From: Akkermansia sp.
GTDB lineage: Bacteria; Verrucomicrobiota; Verrucomicrobiia; Verrucomicrobiales; Akkermansiaceae
Assembly: GCA_020047775.1 (NCBI GenBank)
Contig: JAIFNK010000203.1
Location: 1-6,997, forward strand
Length of the DNA stretch: 6,997 bases
Reading direction: 5' to 3'
Part shown: in pieces, positions 1 through 6,997 of the stretch
How the letters are laid out: each line of letters begins with the position of its first letter
Numbering within the stretch: position 1 is the first letter of the stretch
Position numbers and translations under genes: made by a program
Notes under the pieces: model-generated
Told to the model about the DNA's origin: nothing
Database searches by the model: none
What the model saw: only the letters and a program-made list of their open reading frames with translations

Positions 1-1379
1 TTGGCGGCTTTGGCTTCGGCTCCGGTCAGGGCGAGCGCCGCTTCGTCGAAAAGCTCGCCGGCTTGTTTCGGGTCGCCGCCCGCATAAGCCGCCTTGGCTC
101 TCAGAAATGCGGCTTCGCCCTTGAGAATCGGGGTTCCGGCATTTTCCCGGAGCATGTCGAGGATGGCGAATGCCTGGTCAGACAATCCTTCATCCAAGTA
201 CCAGCGGGCCTGCTGATAGAGCGCCCGATGCGTCAACGCGTGCTCTGGATATTCAACCCGTAGCCGGAACAACAGGTGGCGGGATTCGGCCCGCGCCTCC
301 GGGGTGCCGACCTGGTGAAGGCCAACCGCACGGGTGTAGAGGGAAAATGCCAGAAGCGCGGCCTGTTCGCCTTGGTCTGTGTGCACCCGCCAGTCGTGGA
401 TATCGACCGCCCCACTGGTGGCGGGGTTGCTCGAAATGGGGCTGATCGCGGGCAGCACGGGAGGGGTGATCCACTGGGCGATCCGTTCGAGCACCGGGTC
501 GGTGGCGGTGGGTTTTTCCGGCAGCCATTGCAGGATACGTTGGAAGATCGCCCCCAAATTCGCCGAATCCGAGTGATCCTGAAGAAACACCAACAGCGAT
601 TTCGCGGCTTCATCGGGTTTCCCCTGAGCCTGAATGGCGTCGGCCAAACCGAGTGCCGCCGAATGAGAGAGCGGCAGCGCCTGGCCCTGCGGATCGTTGA
701 TGAGTTCTTGGAATCCCGCCTGTGCCTCCGCCGGACGTCCTTCATGGAGAAGGAGTTGCGATTCAAGAAATACAGCGCGCGGGCGGTCCCGGGCGGTGAC
801 TTTTCCCGCAGGCGGCATGGCCTGGCGAGCCTCCGCGACCCGCTTGAGATCGAGCAGGATTTCCACTTGGTTGAGCTGGATGCCCGCTGCCACTGCGGCG
901 TCGGCATCCGGGATCAGGGAGGTGAGTGAAGCGAGGGCGGCCTCCGGTTGATCGAGCGCCAGTTGAAGGCTCGCCAGGGTCAATCCGGTCTCGGTGCGAT
1001 AGGGCGTCGCGTGGTCAGCCAAGCGGTCGGATAGAATTCCGGCGGCCTCCGTGAAACGATTTTGTCCGGCCAGCGCCAGTGCCTTCCAGAACGGGGTTTC
1101 CGGATCCTTCGCGACAACCGATTGTCCTAAAATTTCAAGCGCCTCCGTCGGATTACCCGCGCGGATGAGGGACTCGGCGAGACGGAGGGCGACCTGAGAT
1201 TTTGCCTCGGGCGTCAGCGACGGGTCTGCCAAGCTCTGTCGGAAGTGCATTTCGGCGACTTCCCAGAGGCCGGCGGCGAGCGCCTCATCCCCCTTGCGCG
1301 GTGCCGAAGCCTCCACCGGTCCGGCCGTCGCAGACGGCGAGGCAAGCAGGATGACGGGGAAAAGGGGCCACAACTTCAT
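1..1379 (-). CDS. Secreted TPR-repeat protein, 3' end beyond the window
   Basis: The minus strand is open from an ATG at 1379-1377 to the left edge, giving 459 complete codons with no stop. It begins MKLWPLFPVILLASPSATAG, a signal peptide with a likely signal peptidase I site after Ala-Thr-Ala (residues 17-19), so the product should be periplasmic or envelope-bound. The rest consists of Ala/Leu/Glu-rich helix pairs of TPR character, for example AEMHFRQSLADP, EALEILGQSVVAKDP, EAQAGFQELINDP, QAFAILDMLRENAG and QAGELFDEAALALTG, interrupted by a Pro-rich stretch (WITPPVLPAISPISSNPATS). TPR arrays are protein-binding scaffolds; no catalytic motif is visible and the partner is unknown. It starts 48 bases after the upp stop on the same strand, with no obvious terminator between them, so co-transcription is likely. 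No clear Shine-Dalgarno precedes the ATG; the signal peptide is the main support for this start. The fold class is secure, the role is not. Confidence 0.85.
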   Translation of the reverse strand, partial: MKLWPLFPVILLASPSATAGPVEASAPRKGDEALAAGLWEVAEMHFRQSLADPSLTPEAKSQVALRLAESLIRAGNPTEALEILGQSVVAKDPETPFWKALALAGQNRFTEAAGILSDRLADHATPYRTETGLTLASLQLALDQPEAALASLTSLIPDADAAVAAGIQLNQVEILLDLKRVAEARQAMPPAGKVTARDRPRAVFLESQLLLHEGRPAEAQAGFQELINDPQGQALPLSHSAALGLADAIQAQGKPDEAAKSLLVFLQDHSDSANLGAIFQRILQWLPEKPTATDPVLERIAQWITPPVLPAISPISSNPATSGAVDIHDWRVHTDQGEQAALLAFSLYTRAVGLHQVGTPEARAESRHLLFRLRVEYPEHALTHRALYQQARWYLDEGLSDQAFAILDMLRENAGTPILKGEAAFLRAKAAYAGGDPKQAGELFDEAALALTGAEAKAA

Positions 1380-1427
1380 CGGACGGGTGAAACTAAAGGG
1401 AGAAAACGCCCATTGCCAGCCTGATCC

Positions 1428-2051
1428 TTAGGCGCAGGTGCCGAAAAGCCGATCGCCGGCATCGCCCAAGCCGGGCAGGATGTAGCCGGAGGAATTCAGA
1501 CAGCGATCAACGCAGGCCGTATAAATCGCAAGCTCGGGAAATGCCGTCTCAAGCGAGGAAACCCCCTCCGGAGCCGCGACCAGACAGGCGAACCGGATGC
1601 GATTTGCCCCGGCACCCCGCAACCGGCTGACGGCCTCGATCGCGGAGCCGCCGGTGGCGAGCATCGGGTCGAGGATGATGACTTCCTTGTCATCCAGCAC
1701 CGGCGGGTGCTTCAGATAGTAGGACTCCGCCTCCAAGGTGGTTTCATTGCGCGCCAAGCCGATGTGGGCGACGGACGCCTGCGGGATCAGGTCGAGAAAT
1801 CCATCGAGAAACCCCAAACCCGCCCGCAAGATGGGCACCAGGATGATGCCGCGGGTCAGTTTGACGCCCGAGGTGATTTCCAACGGCGTGTTGCACGGCA
1901 CCACGGAGGTTTCGAAATTCGCGGTGACGGTCGGCACCATCAGCGAGGCGATCCGGCGGACCCGCTGGCGGAATTCCGGCGAAGGACACGCCGGATCGCG
2001 GAGCCTTGTCAGCTCCTCGGCGATCATGGGATGGTCTACGGTGTGGAGCAT
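1428..2051 (-). CDS. upp: Uracil phosphoribosyltransferase
   Basis: Converts uracil and PRPP to UMP and pyrophosphate in the cytoplasmic pyrimidine salvage pathway. The 207-aa product matches the usual length (the E. coli enzyme has 208). It keeps the family landmarks: VPILRAGLG at 72-80, RNETTLE at 101-107, the PRPP-binding loop DPMLATGGS at 128-136, LVAAPEG at 157-163, and the C-terminal uracil-binding segment YILPGLGDAGDRLFGT at 190-205. Nothing essential appears to be missing. The start MLHTVDHP is chosen because it aligns with the family N-terminus (E. coli MKIVEVKHP); the frame stays open for another 61 codons upstream, but that extension lies inside the preceding gene and has no family resemblance. 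The ATG follows the activator's TGA by one base (TGA-C-ATG), so translation is probably coupled; only a weak AGAAG lies upstream. No uracil permease gene is next to it in this window. Confidence 0.97.
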   Translation of the reverse strand: MLHTVDHPMIAEELTRLRDPACPSPEFRQRVRRIASLMVPTVTANFETSVVPCNTPLEITSGVKLTRGIILVPILRAGLGFLDGFLDLIPQASVAHIGLARNETTLEAESYYLKHPPVLDDKEVIILDPMLATGGSAIEAVSRLRGAGANRIRFACLVAAPEGVSSLETAFPELAIYTACVDRCLNSSGYILPGLGDAGDRLFGTCA

Positions 2052-2052
2052 G

Positions 2053-3438
<1,386 letters not shown>

Positions 3439-3632
3439 CACGTTCGCACGCGCAGTCAAGCAGGGCGGCGGCGGATGGCACACTAAAAAATTCGTGCGCA
3501 CCCCCGGATGGAAGCGATTGGCAGCGGGGATGCGGTCCCCAAAGCTCCAATTCCCGAATGAATGCTGCAAATTTCCCTGAAATGGAGGTCTCTGGAAAAT
3601 CTGGTTGACAGCTACCTTGTGATGCAAGATAC
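3439..3632. promoter_or_regulatory. Divergent intergenic region between the activator operon and the padR operon
   Basis: This 194-base gap separates genes read in opposite directions, so it must hold promoters for both. The rightward promoter and a palindrome are recognisable and listed separately. For the leftward activator gene I found no convincing -35/-10 pair and no Shine-Dalgarno before its ATG at 3438. The part around 3541-3600 is AT-richer than its surroundings and is the most likely place for the leftward promoter. No hairpin terminator or small ORF was convincing. Confidence 0.6.
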
Positions 3633-3633
3633 A
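3605..3633 (+). promoter_or_regulatory. Probable sigma-70-type promoter of padR
   Basis: A perfect -35 hexamer, TTGACA (3605-3610), is followed after 17 bases by GATACA (3628-3633), a weak -10 element matching TATAAT at the central ATA. Transcription would then begin near 3640, past the first possible padR ATG (3633) and just before the second (3642), which points to a very short or absent leader. The -35 box and spacing are good; the -10 box is poor. Confidence 0.5.
3613..3631. promoter_or_regulatory. Imperfect palindrome in the padR promoter, probable PadR operator
   Basis: TACCTTG-TGATG-CAAGATA is an inverted repeat with 7-base arms (six of seven pairs match) and a 5-base centre. It fills most of the spacer between the -35 and -10 elements of the padR promoter. 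PadR regulators bind as dimers to palindromes and commonly repress their own operon, so this is the natural candidate for the autoregulatory operator. The palindrome and its position are seen directly; binding is inferred. Confidence 0.55.
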
Positions 3634-4073
3634 TGGTGGCGATGAGCGAAGTGGCCTCAGAACAGGAAACGGCAGCGGCGTTGTTTGAGAACTGGACCGT
3701 GCAAATGCGTAAAGGCGTGCTGGATCTTTGTATCCTGATGGCCCTTTCGGCATCGGAGTGGTATGGCTACGCGCTGGTGAAAGCCTTGGTCGCGGTGCCG
3801 GGGGTGGGGGTGGCGGAGGGGTCGATTTACCCGCTGCTGGCGCGGTTGAAGCGGCAGGGGCTGGTGACGACCCGCCTGGAGGAATCCTCGGAAGGGCCCG
3901 CGCGGAAGTATTACTCCGCGACGGCGGAGGGCCGGGCGCTGGCGCTGGAGATGGAACTCCATTTTTCCGAGATGCGGAGAGGCGTGGCGGCATTTCAGGC
4001 AAGCGTGGATTTCACCGGCATTTCATCAAAACCTCACGCGGTTGATGAAAATCAGGGGTCGGCAGCAGAGTGA
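3633..4073 (+). CDS. PadR-family transcriptional regulator
   Basis: A 146-aa winged-helix repressor of the short PadR type. The signature begins at QMRKGVLDLCILMALS (24-39), followed by YGYALVKAL (44-52), the recognition-helix segment EGSIYPLLARLKRQGLV (62-78) and the wing with GPARKYYSATAEG (88-100), as expected for the family. After the core, an acidic/polar tail of about 40 residues takes the place of a long dimerisation domain. The ATG at 3633 is the most upstream start in frame (a stop lies at 3606), but a second ATG at 3642 (MSEVASEQ) fits the predicted transcription start better; neither has a good Shine-Dalgarno. The gene is followed after 18 bases by the large membrane-protein gene. 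PadR genes are often paired with a membrane protein that they control, and this pair fits that pattern. Its inducer is unknown. Confidence 0.93.
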   Translation: MVAMSEVASEQETAAALFENWTVQMRKGVLDLCILMALSASEWYGYALVKALVAVPGVGVAEGSIYPLLARLKRQGLVTTRLEESSEGPARKYYSATAEGRALALEMELHFSEMRRGVAAFQASVDFTGISSKPHAVDENQGSAAE

Positions 4074-4091
4074 TTTAACAGGAATTTCATC

Positions 4092-6680
4092 ATGAAAAAT
4101 TGGACGACAGCGACGGAACAGCGATTGGCGGAGTATCTCCAGGAGCGGGCGGCCCGCGAGGGATTCGGGGGGGAGGACGCCGTGGAACTGAAGGACGATC
4201 TGCGGCGGCACATCCATGAAGAGGCGGAGAAGCTGGAAGGCGAGGTGATCGGGGTGATGCATTTGGAAAACATTCTCTCCCGGCTGGATGCGGGCTACCG
4301 GCCGGTGGGGAACCGGGTTGCGGCGGTGTCGGCTTCGCGGGCGCAGGGAGGATTTCTGAAATGGACGTTCGGGGTGGTTTTACCGCTTGGAGTTTTGTTG
4401 TTCGAACTGCTCTCGACGTTTTGCGGCAGCGTGTTTTTCAACCCGGTGCCGACGTGGTGGCACGCTGTGTGGATCGCCCTGGTCCCGGCGCTGAACGCCT
4501 GGCTGCTAGTTGGCACGGGCAAGGAATCCACACGCGGCGCGGCGGCGGGCTTCACGCTGGTGACCGCGATGTTTTACGGATTGCTGTTCCTGCCGATCAT
4601 CCATGTTTCGGTAATCGGGTTGATCCTCTTCGGACTGGGGATGGTCTCGCTGACACCGATTTTCGCAGCCGTCACGTCCTGGCGTATCGGTCGCACGGCG
4701 GGAGCGGCTTCGCAGGAGCCGGCGCGATTCAAGACGGGCTGGCGCACGGGTGTTTTGGCTGGCGTGCTCGTGCTGGCATCGCTGGAGGGCCCGGCGCTGT
4801 GGACCCGGACGAATCTAACGGCGGCGATGGCGGGTGATAAAAATTCCGCAGCGGCGATCTCGCGGTTGCGGGCGTTTCACTCGGATCGCTCTTTGCTGAA
4901 GGCCTGCTACGAAGGGAGTCGCGGGATGTCGATGGCGACGGATATTTCCGGCTGGCTGCTGAGTAGCTGGAGAATTCCGCTCTCGATGGTCGGCGGGCGG
5001 GGTTTCGCACCGCTGAATTCGGAGAAGGCCCGGGACGTGTTTTTCCGGGTCACGGGCAAACCATTCAACTCGCTGAAACCACCGGGTGGCACCGGGGGAG
5101 GCTGGTTCGGGCGAGGTGACACGCTCGACGATTTCGAGTTCGACGACCACCTGGGTGGCGACGAAGTGGCGGTGCGATTGAAAAATCTGGATCTGAGCGA
5201 ATCCCGGTTCGACGGGCACGTGGATGCCGCCTCACAGATCGGCTACGGCGAGTGGACGATGGTTTTCAAAAACACCTCAAGCCAGGTCAAGGAGGCTCGC
5301 TGCCAAGTGAAACTACCGGCCGGCGGGCGGGTTTCGAGGCTGACTTTGTGGGTGAACGGCGAGCCGCGGGAGGCGGCGTTCAGCTCGATTTCCAAGGTGA
5401 AGGCGGCTTACAAGGCGGTGGCCGTGGTGCAGCGGCGCGATCCGGTGTTGGTGAACGTGGTCGGACCGGACACGATCATGGTGCAGTGTTTCCCGGTGCC
5501 GGCGCATGGGCAAATGAAGATCCGCTTCGGCGTGAGCGCGCCGCTGGAGGGCGGACGCTGGGAGCTGCCGCATGTGATGGAGCGGAATTTCGGCCTCGCG
5601 GAGAATCTGGAAAACGCGGTTTGGCTTCAAGGAAATAGTGAGTTCAGTCTTTCCGGACCCGGGAAATTGCAGGACTCGATTCCCGATGGCACAGGCCGCT
5701 CGCTTTCAGCCACTCTCGGAAGTGCCGGCCTGATGTCGCCGGGAACCGCCTTGATTGCCAAATCCCTGCCGGAGACGCCGCCGGTTGTCTGGTGCGAGGA
5801 TCGCTTCGCCGCGCCCGAGGAGCGGTTCCTGATCCGCGAGCCGGCGACGACGGCTCACCCGGCTGCGGGAAAAGTCGTGTTGATCATCGATGGCTCCGCC
5901 GCGGTGGAACAGGCGAAGGATTGGATCGTCCGGGCCATCGGCAAGCAGGCGGATGACGGGTTGATGCTGGTGCTTGCCGACGACCACGCGCGGCGGGTGA
6001 CGTTGAAGGAACTGGAAGCCTATCCATTCAGCGGCGGTCGGGACAACGAGCCGGCCCTGCGCGAAGGCATCCGCCTGGCACGGGAGTCCGGCGCGCCGAT
6101 TGTCTGGGTCCACGGGCCACAGTCGGTCGGCCTGTCGCAATCCGAAGCGCTGCTCCAACAGATCGAGCGCGGGAGCATCCGCCCGGTGATTCATGAAATC
6201 GAAGCCATCGCCGGCCCGAACCGTCTGGCGGAGGCGATCTATCGAACCGGCTGCATCAAGCGCGGCCCGCTGCTACTCGCGCCGGAGCAGGATTTTTCGC
6301 AGTTTCTCAAGAACCTGCAAACCGAGCATCAGGAGACCGGTTGGACTTGGAAGCGCTCCGCCACTTTGGAAAACCTCCCCGGCACCAAGGTCTGGGATCA
6401 TCTCGCCCGCCTCTGGGCCGCCTCCGCCGCCGAGACGTCGGGCAGTCCGCTCACCGACGCCGCCCGCGCGGAGCTCGCGGCCCGCTATCAGCTCGTCACG
6501 CTCTTTTCCGGAGCGGTCGTGTTGGAAACCCAGCAGCAATACGCCGAACACGGACTCACACCGGCCGACGGCAGTGCGACGCCGAGCGTGCCGAACGTGC
6601 CGGAACCTTCGACGAGTCTGCTAGTCATCCTCGCCACCGCCGCCGCGGTGCTGCGGAGAAAACGGGAGGCGCAGAACTAA
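4092..6680 (+). CDS. Multi-spanning VIT-domain protein with PEP-CTERM sorting signal
   Basis: An 862-aa envelope protein. Residues 1-70 form a charged helical cytoplasmic domain (EQRLAEYLQERA, ELKDDLRRHIHEEAE) resembling the HAAS/DUF1700-type domains that often neighbour PadR regulators. Five membrane spans follow at about 88-110, 122-140, 150-170, 172-194 and 219-236. Basic residues cluster before span 1, between spans 2 and 3, and between spans 4 and 5, which places the N-terminus inside and everything after span 5 outside. Residues about 378-485 look like a VIT domain (GEWTMVFKNTSS, KVKAAYKAV, RRDPVLVNVVGPDTIMVQCFPVPAHGQMKIRF). Residues about 590-720 look VWA-like, but the metal site is degenerate (DGSAA, 600-604). 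VVLETQQQYAEHGL (809-822) is typical of the C-terminal part of VIT/VWA proteins. The end is a PEP-CTERM signal: VPEPS (836-840), a hydrophobic segment (841-854) and RRKR (855-858), which exosortases process. Polytopic PEP-CTERM proteins are known but uncommon, and their role is unclear. AGGA at 4080-4083 supports the start. Confidence 0.9.
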   Translation: MKNWTTATEQRLAEYLQERAAREGFGGEDAVELKDDLRRHIHEEAEKLEGEVIGVMHLENILSRLDAGYRPVGNRVAAVSASRAQGGFLKWTFGVVLPLGVLLFELLSTFCGSVFFNPVPTWWHAVWIALVPALNAWLLVGTGKESTRGAAAGFTLVTAMFYGLLFLPIIHVSVIGLILFGLGMVSLTPIFAAVTSWRIGRTAGAASQEPARFKTGWRTGVLAGVLVLASLEGPALWTRTNLTAAMAGDKNSAAAISRLRAFHSDRSLLKACYEGSRGMSMATDISGWLLSSWRIPLSMVGGRGFAPLNSEKARDVFFRVTGKPFNSLKPPGGTGGGWFGRGDTLDDFEFDDHLGGDEVAVRLKNLDLSESRFDGHVDAASQIGYGEWTMVFKNTSSQVKEARCQVKLPAGGRVSRLTLWVNGEPREAAFSSISKVKAAYKAVAVVQRRDPVLVNVVGPDTIMVQCFPVPAHGQMKIRFGVSAPLEGGRWELPHVMERNFGLAENLENAVWLQGNSEFSLSGPGKLQDSIPDGTGRSLSATLGSAGLMSPGTALIAKSLPETPPVVWCEDRFAAPEERFLIREPATTAHPAAGKVVLIIDGSAAVEQAKDWIVRAIGKQADDGLMLVLADDHARRVTLKELEAYPFSGGRDNEPALREGIRLARESGAPIVWVHGPQSVGLSQSEALLQQIERGSIRPVIHEIEAIAGPNRLAEAIYRTGCIKRGPLLLAPEQDFSQFLKNLQTEHQETGWTWKRSATLENLPGTKVWDHLARLWAASAAETSGSPLTDAARAELAARYQLVTLFSGAVVLETQQQYAEHGLTPADGSATPSVPNVPEPSTSLLVILATAAAVLRRKREAQN

Positions 6681-6708
6681 CGCATCATCCTTTTTCAGCA
6701 GGATCCCC

Positions 6709-6906
6709 ATGAATCCGAACGAACCAGTTCCGGCAGCTGGTAAGAAACAGGATATTTCGTGGAGTCTTTTGGTGCTGACCGGATTCGCGATTCTCACGCC
6801 ACTTCATTCCCTGGGTTACTGGTACGATTCCAAAGGCGGTTTCGATTATTATACTGCCGCGCATGAGGTTCTATGGATTTTGGACCAACAAGGAGAAGGG
6901 GTTTGA
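6709..6906 (+). CDS. Short membrane ORF whose 3' end lies in a repeat; possibly truncated
   Basis: A 65-aa ORF starting 28 bases after the PEP-CTERM gene, with AGGA (6700-6703) five bases before the ATG, so its start is well supported and it looks co-transcribed with that gene. The sequence has a polar N-terminus (MNPNEPVPAAGKKQD), one hydrophobic span (about residues 18-35, WSLLVLTGFAILTPLHSL) and then an aromatic stretch (YWYDSKGGFDYYTAAHE). I do not recognise the family. The last four codons (Gly-Glu-Gly-Val) and the TGA stop lie within the palindromic repeat that begins at 6892, so the natural gene may have been longer and been cut off by the repeat's arrival. Base composition is visibly less GC-rich than the preceding gene. 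It may be an intact small protein or the N-terminus of a larger membrane protein; an exosortase would make sense in this position, but nothing in these 61 residues shows it. Confidence 0.55.
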   Translation: MNPNEPVPAAGKKQDISWSLLVLTGFAILTPLHSLGYWYDSKGGFDYYTAAHEVLWILDQQGEGV

Positions 6907-6973
6907 AACCCCTTTCTTTACCGAAGCACCGGGAAGACCCTTGCCAGTGAAAGGGGTTGCAAACCCCTTCTCC
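6892..6973. repeat. REPIN-like pair of inverted palindromes
   Basis: Two 25-base arms, 6892-6916 and 6949-6973, are reverse complements of each other at 24 of 25 positions and are separated by 32 bases. Each arm contains its own palindrome: AAGGGGTTTGAAACCCCTT (6896-6914, 9-base arms around one G) and AAGGGGTTGCAAACCCCTT (6951-6969, 8-base arms around GCA). Two inverted small palindromes with a short spacer is the layout of REP doublets (REPINs), non-autonomous repeats mobilised in trans by RAYT/IS200-like transposases. In RNA it could fold either as two hairpins or as one long hairpin, and could act as a transcript stabiliser or terminator. No second copy and no transposase gene are present in the window, so dispersal is inferred. 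Confidence 0.75.
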
Positions 6974-6997
6974 ATAGTCGCATTCGCCTCACTGGGA

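Noticed and set aside
233..907. A 224-codon minus-strand ORF, plus plus-strand ORFs over the same stretch
   Set aside because: The predicted proteins are Arg/Pro-rich with no domain character, and they overlap in other frames the TPR gene, which is open across the whole region and has a signal peptide.
1380..1427. Possible terminator between upp and the TPR gene
   Set aside because: No stable hairpin followed by a T-run was found on either strand in this 48-base gap.
3476..3490. Possible sigma-54 promoter beginning TGGCAC
   Set aside because: The -24-like TGGCAC is followed after five bases by AAAA instead of the required TTGC, so the -12 element is missing.
3439..4002. A 188-codon N-terminal extension of the activator
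   Set aside because: It is Pro/Ser-rich, lies antisense to the clear PadR gene, and puts the receiver domain far from the N-terminus; the start at 3438 gives the normal layout.
5313..6194. Minus-strand ORFs of 105 and 162 codons opposite the large membrane gene
   Set aside because: They are low-complexity, His/Arg-rich shadows of a gene with clear VIT and PEP-CTERM features.

Overview
The window is GC-rich DNA with two divergent gene groups separated by a regulatory gap of about 195 bases. A large protein ending in a PEP-CTERM sorting signal, exported TPR proteins, PadR control, weak AGGA-type ribosome binding sites and a NtrC-type activator together suggest a Gram-negative environmental bacterium, most plausibly of the Verrucomicrobiota (Luteolibacter-like). 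That placement is inference from gene content; the window holds no rRNA or other phylogenetic marker.

Left half, minus strand, read from 3438 down to 1: (a) a sigma-54-type activator (461 aa) whose N-terminal receiver domain has alanine where the phosphorylated aspartate should be; (b) upp, uracil phosphoribosyltransferase (207 aa), starting one base after the activator's stop codon; (c) a secreted TPR-repeat protein starting 48 bases after upp and running off the left edge (459 complete codons visible). The spacing suggests one transcription unit.

Right half, plus strand, from 3633 to the end: (d) a PadR-family repressor with a TTGACA-type promoter and an imperfect 19-base palindrome in its promoter spacer, a likely autoregulatory operator; (e) 18 bases later, an 862-aa membrane protein with a helical cytoplasmic N-terminus, five predicted membrane spans, a VIT-like domain, a degenerate VWA-like region and a C-terminal PEP-CTERM signal (PEP, hydrophobic segment, RRKR); (f) 28 bases later, a 65-codon membrane ORF whose last four codons and stop lie inside (g) an inverted pair of GGGGTTT/AAACCCC palindromes, a REPIN-like element of about 82 bases. 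Genes d to f look like one operon: a PadR switch controlling a cell-envelope protein that would need an exosortase not seen in this window.

The most interesting parts are the PadR plus multi-spanning VIT/PEP-CTERM module, the phosphorylation-dead activator coupled to upp, and the REPIN-like element at the 3' end of the small membrane gene. No tRNA, rRNA, CRISPR array or insertion sequence was seen.
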